From: Streptomyces sp. NBC_01429
GTDB lineage: Bacteria > Actinomycetota > Actinomycetes > Streptomycetales > Streptomycetaceae
Reading direction: 5' to 3'
NCBI RefSeq assembly: GCF_036231945.1
Contig: NZ_CP109599.1
Coordinates: 4,744,501 to 4,808,500 of the forward strand
DNA length: 64,000 nt
In this document: one piece after another, positions 17,514-25,385 of the stretch
How positions within the stretch are numbered: position 1 is the stretch's first letter
Layout: every line of letters begins with the position of its first letter
The notes under the pieces: generated by a model
What the model saw: the letters and a program-made list of their open reading frames with translations, nothing else
Databases searched by the model: none
Told to the model about the DNA's origin: nothing
Position numbers and translations under genes: made by a program

Positions 17514-18160
17514 CCCCCGGCTCCGCCGCCGCTCCCGGCTCCGCGCCCGTGGCCCGGTCCGCGCCCGTCGCCCGGTCCGCCCCCGTGTCGCTGCCGGAGC
17601 CGAAACTCGGCGTGCTCTCCCGGCTGGCCCCCGAGCCCATGAAGGTGGTCCTCAACTGGGGCCGCCGCTACAGCCTCTGGGTCTTCAACTTCGGACTCGC
17701 CTGCTGCGCGATCGAGTTCATCGCCGCCTCCATGGCCCGGCACGACTTCATCCGCCTCGGCGTCATCCCCTTCGCGCCCGGCCCGCGCCAGGCCGACCTG
17801 ATGGTCGTCTCCGGCACCGTCACCGACAAGATGGCGCCCGCGGTGAAGCGGCTCTACGAGCAGATGCCCGAGCCGAAGTACGTGATCTCCTTCGGCGCCT
17901 GCTCCAACTGCGGCGGCCCGTACTGGGACTCCTACTCCGTGACGAAGGGCGTCGACCAGATCATCCCGGTCGATGTCTACGTACCCGGCTGCCCGCCGCG
18001 CCCCGAGGCGCTGCTCCAGGGCATCCTGAAGCTCCAGGAGAAGATCGCCCGCGAATCGCTCGGTGAGCGCTACGCCGCCGCCGGCCGTCCCTCGGCCGCC
18101 GCCCTGAGCAGCGGCCTGATCGCGCCGCCGCCGACGCCGGGGGAGGGGACGGCCCCGTGA
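17504..18160 (+). CDS. nuoB: NADH-quinone oxidoreductase subunit B (Fe-S cluster N2)
   Basis: 218 residues. Carries all Cys for the N2 cluster: the tandem pair in LACCAIEF, GACSNCGG and VPGCPPRPE. The N-terminus has about 30 extra Pro/Ala/Ser residues, including a repeated VARSAP, and the C-terminus a Pro-rich tail. N2 is the last cluster before quinone, so electron transfer to quinone is possible for the encoded complex even though no NADH module is encoded. The start overlaps nuoA; the stop overlaps the nuoC start (GTGA). Confidence 0.96.
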   Translation: MDVTPGSAAAPGSAPVARSAPVARSAPVSLPEPKLGVLSRLAPEPMKVVLNWGRRYSLWVFNFGLACCAIEFIAASMARHDFIRLGVIPFAPGPRQADLMVVSGTVTDKMAPAVKRLYEQMPEPKYVISFGACSNCGGPYWDSYSVTKGVDQIIPVDVYVPGCPPRPEALLQGILKLQEKIARESLGERYAAAGRPSAAALSSGLIAPPPTPGEGTAP

Positions 18161-19035
18161 GCGCCCACGACCGGCTCCCCGACGGTGCCGCCGAGATCTT
18201 CGGCGAGGGCGCCACGGCCGCACTGGCCTACGACCTCATGACGGTCGACGTCCCCGCCGACTCCTGGCTCACCGCCCTCGAAACCGCCCGCTCCGCGCTG
18301 GGCTGCACCTACTTCGACTGGCTGAGCGCGGTCGACGAACCGGGCACGGGCTTCCGCGTCTGCGCCCATGTCGCCGCGCTGGAAACCGGTACGGTACGCC
18401 GCCTGCTGATCCGTACGACCGTGCCGCACGAGGCGGCCGTCCTGCCGACGGCCATCGGCGTCTACGCGGGCGCTGACTGGCACGAGCGCGAGACGTACGA
18501 GATGTTCGGCATCACCTTCACCGGCCACCCCAACCTGGTCCACCTCCTGCTCCCCGAGGAGTTCGAGGGCCATCCGCTGCGCAAGGACTTCGTCCTGGCG
18601 GCCCGCGTCGCCAAGGCGTGGCCCGGCGCGAAGGAGCCGGGCGAGGCCCCGGCGGGCGCCGGACACGGCGCTCCGAAGCGGCGTCAGATGCTTCCGCCCG
18701 GCGTGCCCGACCCGAACGAGTGGGGCCCTCTCAAGGGCCAGTTGCCGCCCGCCCCGGCCCGTCCCGCCCGCGGGGCGCGGGCCGGGGGCGCGGCGGGCGC
18801 CGCCGGTGCGGCCGGTGGTGACCGTCCGGTCCGCCGTGCGCGCAGCGTCTCGGGGGGCTCGGCGAGCCAGCAGCAGTCGGCGGACGCGCCCTGGCGCGCG
18901 CCCCGCCCGGCCGCGGGGGAGGGCGCCGCGGGGGAGGGCGCCGAGAATCCCGCGCCCGCGAGCGAGCGTCCCGCGCCCGCCGAGCCCGCGAGCGACCGTT
19001 CCGCGAGCGACCGCCGCCCCGAAGGAGACGCGTGA
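18157..19035 (+). CDS. nuoC: NADH-quinone oxidoreductase subunit C with long disordered tail
   Basis: 292 residues. Residues about 15-160 are the 30-kDa subunit domain with the signature WHERETYEMFGITFTGHPN and GHPLRKDFVL. From about residue 195 the protein is Gly/Ala/Pro/Arg- and then Ser/Glu-rich low complexity, about 95 residues with no fold visible. NuoC normally pairs with NuoD in the peripheral arm, but no NuoD domain follows here, either fused or separate: the next gene is nuoH. GTG at 18157 overlaps the nuoB stop; the end overlaps the nuoH start. Confidence 0.93.
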   Translation: MSAHDRLPDGAAEIFGEGATAALAYDLMTVDVPADSWLTALETARSALGCTYFDWLSAVDEPGTGFRVCAHVAALETGTVRRLLIRTTVPHEAAVLPTAIGVYAGADWHERETYEMFGITFTGHPNLVHLLLPEEFEGHPLRKDFVLAARVAKAWPGAKEPGEAPAGAGHGAPKRRQMLPPGVPDPNEWGPLKGQLPPAPARPARGARAGGAAGAAGAAGGDRPVRRARSVSGGSASQQQSADAPWRAPRPAAGEGAAGEGAENPAPASERPAPAEPASDRSASDRRPEGDA

Positions 19036-20000
19036 ACGACGTACTCGACGTCGCCCTCCGGCTGGTCATCGTCTTCGCGGTGTTCATGGTGGTCCCGCTC
19101 GTGGTCGGGCAGGCCGAACACAAGGTGATGGCCCACATGCAGGGCCGCCTCGGCCCCATGCACGCGGGCGGCTTCCACGGCTGGGCGCAACTCGTCGCCG
19201 ACGGGGTGAAGTTCGCGCAGAAGGAGGATGTGGTCCCGGCCAACGCCGACCGCCGTATCTTCCAGCTCGCCCCCGCCGTCTCCCTCCTGCCGTACCTGCT
19301 CGTCGTGCTCGTCATCCCGGTCGGCCGGGGCGAGGGCGCCGTCGGCCAGGCCGTCGACGCGGGCGTCTTCTTCGTGCTCGCGGTGATGGGGGTCGGCGTA
19401 CTGGGCTCGCTCATGGCGGGCTGGGCCTCGGCCAACAAGTTCTCGCTCCTCGGCGGTCTGCGCACCGCCGCGCAGCTCCTCGCGTACGAACTGCCGATGC
19501 TGCTCGCCGCAGCCTCCGTCGCGATGGCGGCTGGCACCGTCTCCCTCCACGGCATCCTCGACGCCTTCGCGTGGTGGTGGCTGCCCTGGCAGATCATCGG
19601 CGCGCTGGTCTTCTTCGTGGCCGGACTCGCCGAACTCCAGCGTCCGCCCTTCGACATGCCGGTGGCCGACTCCGAGATCATCTTCGGCGCCTACACCGAG
19701 TACACGGGGCTGCGCTTCGCGCTGTTCCTGCTCGCCGAATACGCGGGCATCGTCGTTCTGTGCGGGCTGACCACCGTCCTCTTCCTCGGCGGGTGGCACG
19801 GTCCGTTCGGCGGCGACGGCCTCGGCTGGGTCTGGACGCTGCTGAAGACCGCGGTCCTCGCCTTCGTCGTGATCTGGCTGCGGGTGAGCTACCCGCGGCT
19901 GCGCGAGGACCAGTTGCAGAAGCTCGCCTGGACCGTACTCATCCCGCTCGCACTGGCGCAGATCGCGCTCACCGGCATCGTGAAGGTGGCGATCAGCTAG
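19032..20000 (+). CDS. nuoH: NADH-quinone oxidoreductase subunit H
   Basis: 322 residues, about eight membrane helices. NuoH hallmarks are present: AEHKVMAHMQGRLGP, the GLAELQRPPFDMPVADSEI loop and the EYTGLRFALFLLAEY segment that line the quinone channel. It is shorter at the C-terminus than NADH-type NuoH of about 400 residues, ending soon after the last helix. GTG at 19032 overlaps nuoC by 4 bp (GTGA). Confidence 0.95.
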   Translation: MNDVLDVALRLVIVFAVFMVVPLVVGQAEHKVMAHMQGRLGPMHAGGFHGWAQLVADGVKFAQKEDVVPANADRRIFQLAPAVSLLPYLLVVLVIPVGRGEGAVGQAVDAGVFFVLAVMGVGVLGSLMAGWASANKFSLLGGLRTAAQLLAYELPMLLAAASVAMAAGTVSLHGILDAFAWWWLPWQIIGALVFFVAGLAELQRPPFDMPVADSEIIFGAYTEYTGLRFALFLLAEYAGIVVLCGLTTVLFLGGWHGPFGGDGLGWVWTLLKTAVLAFVVIWLRVSYPRLREDQLQKLAWTVLIPLALAQIALTGIVKVAIS

Positions 20001-20663
20001 ATGTCCCCCATCCCCGGATCGGGCCTGGCCAAGGGCCTGGCCGTCACCCTGCGGACGATGACGAGGAAGACCGTCACCGCGCAGTATCCGGAACACCAGC
20101 CCGAACTGCCGCCCCGCTCCCGCGGGGTGATCGGACTGTTCGAGGAGAACTGCACGGTCTGCATGCTCTGCGCCCGGGAGTGCCCCGACTGGTGCATCTA
20201 CATCGACTCCCACAAGGAGACGGTGCCCGCCGCCGCCCCCGGGGGCCGCGAGCGCAGCCGCAATGTCCTCGACCGGTTCGCCATCGACTTCGCGCTCTGC
20301 ATGTACTGCGGGATCTGTATCGAGGTCTGTCCTTTCGACGCGCTGTTCTGGTCACCGGAGTTCGAGTACGCGGAGACGGACATCCTCGAACTCACCCATG
20401 AGCGGGACAAGCTCCGCGAGTGGATGTGGACGGTGCCCGCCCCGCCCGCGCTCGACCCGGGCGCCGAGGAGCCGAAGGAGCTGGGCGCGGCCCGCAAGAC
20501 GGCCGACAAGCTCGCCGCGGCGGCCGAGGCGGCCGAGGCGGCCGAGGCGGCCGAGGCGGCCGAGGCGGAAGCGGCGGCGCAGGCGGAAGCGGCGGCCGAG
20601 GCGCGGGCGCGGGCGGCGGCGGCCGCCGCCGAGGAGCCGACGGACCGGGAGGCCGGCGAGTGA
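20001..20663 (+). CDS. nuoI: NADH-quinone oxidoreductase subunit I (2x 4Fe-4S)
   Basis: 220 residues. Two ferredoxin-type motifs are complete: CTVCMLCARECPDWC and CMYCGICIEVCPFDAL, giving clusters N6a and N6b that pass electrons towards NuoB. The ATG directly follows the nuoH stop. The last about 60 residues are an Ala-Glu low-complexity tail, partly from a 9-bp DNA repeat, which could form a long helix; ordinary NuoI ends soon after the second cluster. Stop overlaps the nuoJ GTG. Confidence 0.95.
   Translation: MSPIPGSGLAKGLAVTLRTMTRKTVTAQYPEHQPELPPRSRGVIGLFEENCTVCMLCARECPDWCIYIDSHKETVPAAAPGGRERSRNVLDRFAIDFALCMYCGICIEVCPFDALFWSPEFEYAETDILELTHERDKLREWMWTVPAPPALDPGAEEPKELGAARKTADKLAAAAEAAEAAEAAEAAEAEAAAQAEAAAEARARAAAAAAEEPTDREAGE
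20520..20564. repeat. 9-bp tandem repeat, five copies, in nuoI
   Basis: Five perfect copies of gcggccgag, in frame, giving Ala-Ala-Glu repeats in the NuoI tail. Confidence 0.9.
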
Positions 20664-21244
20664 ACGGCGCAGTGACCCTGATGGCCGCCGCCCCGGCCGC
20701 CACCGGACCCGGCTTCCTGTCCCCGGCCGGCGTCGAGATCGCCTTCGTCCTGGTCGGCCTGGTGACCCTCGGCGCGGCCCTGGTGACGGTCACGACCAGA
20801 CAACTGGTGCACGCCGCCCTCTGGCTGGTCGTGGCGCTCGGCGGACTGGCCGTCGAGTACCTGCTGCTGACGGCGGAGTTCATCGCCTGGGTGCAGGTCC
20901 TGATCTACGTCGGCTCCGTGGTGGTCCTCCTCCTCTTCGGGCTGATGCTGACCAAGGCGCCCATCGGCCGCTCTCCCGACGCCGATTCGGGCAACCGCCC
21001 CGCCGCCCTCGCGGTGGCCGCCGTCTCCGCCGTCTGCCTGGTCTGGGTGGTCGTCGACGCCTTCCGCACGACCTGGATCGACCTGGACGGGCCCGCGCAG
21101 GGCTCCACCGAGGTCTCCGGCCAGTTCCTCTTCCGGAACTGGGTACTGCCCTTCGAAGCGCTGTCCGTGCTTCTGCTGGCGGCGCTCGTCGGCGCGATCG
21201 TCCTCTCCCGCAAGAACAGCGGCGGCGACAAGGAGCAGCGCTGA
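20660..21244 (+). CDS. nuoJ: NADH-quinone oxidoreductase subunit J
   Basis: 194 residues. About five membrane helices with the NuoJ pattern AALWLVVALGGLAVEYLLL followed by FIAWVQVLIYVGSVVVLLLF, the pi-bulge helix involved in coupling. GTG at 20660 (GTGA overlap with nuoI) is preferred; an ATG at 20681 is the alternative. The stop overlaps the nuoK start as TGATG. Confidence 0.95.
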   Translation: MNGAVTLMAAAPAATGPGFLSPAGVEIAFVLVGLVTLGAALVTVTTRQLVHAALWLVVALGGLAVEYLLLTAEFIAWVQVLIYVGSVVVLLLFGLMLTKAPIGRSPDADSGNRPAALAVAAVSAVCLVWVVVDAFRTTWIDLDGPAQGSTEVSGQFLFRNWVLPFEALSVLLLAALVGAIVLSRKNSGGDKEQR

Positions 21245-21633
21245 TGCATCTCGCCTATCCCGCCGTACTCGCGGCCCTCCTGTTCTGCGTCGGGCTGTAC
21301 GGAGTGCTCGCGCGCCGCAACGCGATCCTCGTCCTGATGTCCGTCGAGCTGATGCTCAACGCCGTCAACCTCAACCTCGTCGCCTTCGACGTCTGGCTCC
21401 GCGACACCCTGCACACCGGCCAGTCCCTCACCCTCTTCGTCATCGCCATCGCGGCCGCGGAGATCGGCATCGGCCTGGCGATCGTCCTGATGGTCTACCG
21501 CAACCGCGGCACCTCGGACATCGACCGGCTCCGCGACACCGCCGAGGGTCCCGAGGACGCGGCCGACCCGCAAGACCCCGAGGGCCCGGCGGAGACCGGC
21601 GCTCCGGCCAAGAAGGCTGAGGCCACCGCGTGA
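21244..21633 (+). CDS. nuoK: NADH-quinone oxidoreductase subunit K
   Basis: 129 residues with three membrane helices. The conserved NuoK stretch VLMSVELMLNAVNLNLVAF contains the membrane Glu of the proton path, and AAAEIGIGLAIVL contains the second Glu. The C-terminal about 35 residues are hydrophilic and longer than usual. Overlaps nuoJ by 1 bp and nuoL by 4 bp. Confidence 0.96.
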   Translation: MHLAYPAVLAALLFCVGLYGVLARRNAILVLMSVELMLNAVNLNLVAFDVWLRDTLHTGQSLTLFVIAIAAAEIGIGLAIVLMVYRNRGTSDIDRLRDTAEGPEDAADPQDPEGPAETGAPAKKAEATA

Positions 21634-23690
21634 CCACCACGACCCTCGCCGTCCTCGTCCCCCTCCTGCCGTTCCTCGGCGCCGCGGCCGGACTGCTGCT
21701 CGGGCGCACCGCCCCCGGGTTCGTACGCCCCCTGGCCGTCCTGCCGACCCTGGCCGCCGCCGCGTTCGCCATCGCCGTGGCCGTACGCCAGGGCGGTGGC
21801 GCGGGCGACGGCACGGCGCCGCTGGACGCCGCGACCCGGCTCACCCCGACCGGCTCGGTCCCCATCGACCTCGCCCTGCACATCGACGGCTTCGCGGCCC
21901 TGGTCGCCGTCCTCGTCGGCGTCGTCGCGTCCTGTGTGCAGATCTACTCGACCGGCTATCTGCGCGGCGACGCGCGCTACCCGTCGTACGCGGCCCTCGT
22001 CTCCCTCTTCACCTCCGCGATGCTGCTCGTCGTCTACTCCGGCGACCTGATGGTGCTGCTGGTCGGCTGGGAGATCATGGGCATCTGCTCGTACTTCCTC
22101 GTCGGCCACTACTGGGAGACCCCCGAGGCGCGCGCCGCCTCCCTGAAGGCGTTCCTGGTCACCAAGCTCGGTGATGTCCCCTTCCTCATCGGGCTGTTCG
22201 CCCTCGCCTCCGACGCCGGTACGTTCCGGATCACCGGCATCCTCAAGGCCGTCGCCGACGGCGGTCTCGACCACCCCACCCTGATCGCGCTGCTGCTGCT
22301 CGCGGGGGTGGCGGGCAAGTCCGCGCAGTTCCCGCTGCACACCTGGCTGCCCGACGCGATGGCGGGCCCCACGCCCGTCTCCGCGCTGATCCACGCCGCG
22401 ACGATGGTCGCCGCCGGTATCTACTTCGTGGCCCGGCTCCTTCCGGTGTTCACCGCCTCGGCGGCGGCCCTGGTGGTGCTGGCGGTGATGGCCGCGGTCA
22501 CCATGGTCGGCTCGGCGCTCGCCGCCTTGGCCCAGGACGACATCAAACGGGTCCTCGCCTACTCGACGATCGGCCAGCTCGGCTACATGTCGGGCGCCCT
22601 GGCGGTGGGCGACCGGGGCGCGGCCGTCTTCCATCTCGTCTCGCACGGCGCGTTCAAGGCCCTCCTCTTCCTCGGCGCCGGTGTCGTCATCCACGCGGCC
22701 GGCACCAACTCCCTCGCCACGATGTCCCGGACGAGCGGTCTGGCCAAGCGCATCCCCGACGCCTACTGGACGATGACCGTCGCCCTGCTGGCGCTGGCCG
22801 CGATCCCTCCCTTCGCGGGCTTCTTCTCCAAGGAGTCCGTCCTGGTCGCCGCCGAGCACACCGCGCTCGACCCGTCCGGCGCCGCCCCCGGCGCCGCCGG
22901 CTGGACGGTGCTCGTGGCCGGGCTGCTGACGGCGCTGCTCACCGCCGCCTACGCCACCCGCCTCTGGCTGCTCGCCTTCCGAGGCCGCGGCGCCCGCCCG
23001 TCACCCGACCACCACCCCTCAACGAGCCGCTCCGCGGCGCTCCCCGTGTCCGAACCCGACCACGGCAGGCAGCCGCTCGCCATGAACACCGTGCTCTGGG
23101 TACTCGCCATTCCCTCCCTCGCCCTGGGGCTGGCCGTCGGCTATCTCCCGAACTGGTTCGACGGACACAGCCTCGCGCCGAACCTCACCACCTCCGTCCT
23201 GTCCACCGGAGTCGCCCTCGTCGGCGGCCTGGTCACCTACGCCGGCTGGCGCCACACCACGGCGCTGGCCGCCCGCACCCCCATGGGAGCCGTCGTCGCC
23301 CACCCCGACGCCGAGCCCGCGCTCGCGGAGCGGGAGGCGATGGAGAACCACACCCGGGTCTACGGCTCCGTCTCGGCCGCCCCCGACCCGGCCGACCCCG
23401 GCCGTCTCCTGCTGGGACCGCTGCACCGCCACGCGGCGGTCGGCTTCCGGCTCGACGCCCTCTACCACCAGCTGTTCGTACGCCCCGTGCTGGCGGCGGC
23501 CCAACTGGTCCGCTTCCTGGACCGCGAGGTCGTCGACACCTACGTACGCGGCGCCGGAACCGGTGCGCGCGGACTCGGCGCCCTCGTGCGCCGCGCGCAG
23601 ACCGGCAATGTGCAGACCTACCTCAGCGCCCTGCTCGCCGGCTCCGTCGTCCTGGCGATCGCCGCCGTACTCGTCGCCGCCGGAGCGTGA
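21630..23690 (+). CDS. nuoL: NADH-quinone oxidoreductase subunit L
   Basis: 686 residues, antiporter-like subunit with about 16 membrane helices. Conserved stretches include LLVGWEIMGICSYFLVGHYW (key Glu in helix 5), GKSAQFPLHTWLPDAMAGP (Lys and WLPDAM loop) and FAGFFSKE. The long amphipathic lateral helix of NuoL would lie in the C-terminal third, around residues 570-640. It pumps protons at the distal end of the membrane arm. GTG start overlaps the nuoK stop; nuoM follows 3 bp later. Confidence 0.96.
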   Translation: MTTTTLAVLVPLLPFLGAAAGLLLGRTAPGFVRPLAVLPTLAAAAFAIAVAVRQGGGAGDGTAPLDAATRLTPTGSVPIDLALHIDGFAALVAVLVGVVASCVQIYSTGYLRGDARYPSYAALVSLFTSAMLLVVYSGDLMVLLVGWEIMGICSYFLVGHYWETPEARAASLKAFLVTKLGDVPFLIGLFALASDAGTFRITGILKAVADGGLDHPTLIALLLLAGVAGKSAQFPLHTWLPDAMAGPTPVSALIHAATMVAAGIYFVARLLPVFTASAAALVVLAVMAAVTMVGSALAALAQDDIKRVLAYSTIGQLGYMSGALAVGDRGAAVFHLVSHGAFKALLFLGAGVVIHAAGTNSLATMSRTSGLAKRIPDAYWTMTVALLALAAIPPFAGFFSKESVLVAAEHTALDPSGAAPGAAGWTVLVAGLLTALLTAAYATRLWLLAFRGRGARPSPDHHPSTSRSAALPVSEPDHGRQPLAMNTVLWVLAIPSLALGLAVGYLPNWFDGHSLAPNLTTSVLSTGVALVGGLVTYAGWRHTTALAARTPMGAVVAHPDAEPALAEREAMENHTRVYGSVSAAPDPADPGRLLLGPLHRHAAVGFRLDALYHQLFVRPVLAAAQLVRFLDREVVDTYVRGAGTGARGLGALVRRAQTGNVQTYLSALLAGSVVLAIAAVLVAAGA

Positions 23691-23693
23691 GCC

Positions 23694-25385
23694 GTGATCG
23701 ATATCAGTGAATCCGTGATGCAGTTCCTTCTCGCGTTGATCCTCGTCGTGCCGCTCGTCGGCGCCGTCGCCGCGCTGCTGCCTGCCCCGCCCGGACTCCG
23801 GGGCAGGAGCCCCGACCAGGCCGTACTGCGCCACGGCGTCACCGTGACCGGAGCGGTCCTCCTCGCCACGGTCGTCCTGGCCCTCGGCTTCGACCGCGAC
23901 CACGCGTCCAGGATGCAGGCCACCACGGACATCAGCTGGATCGCGGCACTCAACGTGCGGATCCACCTCGGCGTCGACGGCATCTCCCTCCCCCTTCTGG
24001 TCCTGACCGCGCTCCTGACCTTCCTGTGCGCGCTCTACAGCTACTTCAAGCAGGGACACCAGCGGCCGACGCCGCGGGCCAACGGCGCCTCGCCCAAGGC
24101 ATTCGTCGCCCTGATCCTCGTCCTGGAGTCCGGCACACTCGCCACCTTCGCCGTCCTCGACCTGCTGCTCTTCTTCCTCGCCTTCGAGATGGTGCTGATC
24201 CCGATGTACTTCCTGATCGCCCGCTGGGGCGGCTCGGAAGGCGTACCGGGCGGCAGGCGGGCCGCCGCCCTGAAGTTCATCCTCTACACCCTGCTCGGCT
24301 CCGTGATCATGCTGCTCGGCCTCCTGCTCATCGGGCTCAACGCGGGCACTTTCGACATGGTGGCACTCGCCACTGACAACGGCGCCGGACTCAGTACGTC
24401 CGTGCAGGTCACCGCCGTTCTCGCGATCGGCCTCGGGCTCGCGGTGAAGACCCCGATGTGGCCGCTGCACAGCTGGCTTCCTGACGCCCACACCGCCGCC
24501 CCCACCGTCGGCTCCGTCCTCCTCGCCGGGGTACTGCTCAAGATGGGAACGTACGGATTCGTCCGTATCGTCCTGCCGGTCGCCCCCGACGGCATGCGCA
24601 CCTTCGCCCCCTACCTCGCGGCCCTCGCGGTCGCCGGGATCATCTACGGCTCCCTGGCCTGCCTCGCGCTGGCCAGGGAGGGCGCGGGCGGGGACCTCAA
24701 GCGGCTGATCGCCTACTCCTCCGTCGGCCACATGGGCTTCGTGCTGCTCGGCATCGCGAGCATGACCCCCACCGGAGTCAACGGCGCGCTCTTCGCCAAC
24801 ATCGCCCACGGACTCATCACCGGCCTGCTGTTCTTCCTGGTCGGCGCCCTCAAGGACCGTTACGGCACCGCCGACCTCGACACCCTCGCCGGGGCGACCG
24901 GCGCCGCGCTCTACGGCCGCGCGCCACGCCTCGGCGGGCTGCTCGCCTTCGCCGCCGTCGCCTCCCTCGGACTGCCCGGACTCGCCGGATTCTGGGGCGA
25001 GATGCTCACCATGTTCGGCGCGTTCAACCCGGCGGAAGGGCTCAGCCGCCCCGCCTTCCTCACCTTCATGGCCATCGCCGGATTCGGGACGCTCCTCACC
25101 GCCGCGTACCTTCTGATCGTCGTACGCCGGGTGTGCATGGGGGTGAAACCGCCCGAGCCCGAGCCGGAACCGGCGGAGGCGTCGGCAGGGGCACCCGCGG
25201 CCGACACCACGGCCGGAACCGGCCCGCGGCGCGCACCGGTCCGCTTCGCCGACATCCAGACCTACGAGATCGCCTCCTGGTCCCCGCTCGCCGCCCTGAC
25301 CGTCATCGCCGGACTCTGGCCCGCGGTCCTCCTCGGCCTCACCGACCCGGCCGTGCAGAAGCTCCTCGCAGGAGGCAAGTCGTGA
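23694..25385 (+). CDS. nuoM: NADH-quinone oxidoreductase subunit M
   Basis: 563 residues, second antiporter-like subunit, about 14 helices. Diagnostic stretches: FFLAFEMVLIPMYFLIARWG with the conserved Glu, VKTPMWPLHSWLPDAHTAAP, and the AYSSVGHMGFVLLGI region. A Glu/Pro/Ala-rich cytoplasmic insert of about 30 residues precedes the last helix. GTG at 23694; 4-bp overlap with nuoN. Confidence 0.96.
   Translation: MIDISESVMQFLLALILVVPLVGAVAALLPAPPGLRGRSPDQAVLRHGVTVTGAVLLATVVLALGFDRDHASRMQATTDISWIAALNVRIHLGVDGISLPLLVLTALLTFLCALYSYFKQGHQRPTPRANGASPKAFVALILVLESGTLATFAVLDLLLFFLAFEMVLIPMYFLIARWGGSEGVPGGRRAAALKFILYTLLGSVIMLLGLLLIGLNAGTFDMVALATDNGAGLSTSVQVTAVLAIGLGLAVKTPMWPLHSWLPDAHTAAPTVGSVLLAGVLLKMGTYGFVRIVLPVAPDGMRTFAPYLAALAVAGIIYGSLACLALAREGAGGDLKRLIAYSSVGHMGFVLLGIASMTPTGVNGALFANIAHGLITGLLFFLVGALKDRYGTADLDTLAGATGAALYGRAPRLGGLLAFAAVASLGLPGLAGFWGEMLTMFGAFNPAEGLSRPAFLTFMAIAGFGTLLTAAYLLIVVRRVCMGVKPPEPEPEPAEASAGAPAADTTAGTGPRRAPVRFADIQTYEIASWSPLAALTVIAGLWPAVLLGLTDPAVQKLLAGGKS

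Noticed and set aside
21495..22859. Long minus-strand Gly/Arg/Glu-rich frames across the nuo operon
   Set aside because: Low-complexity antisense translations without motifs, overlapping complete nuo genes.
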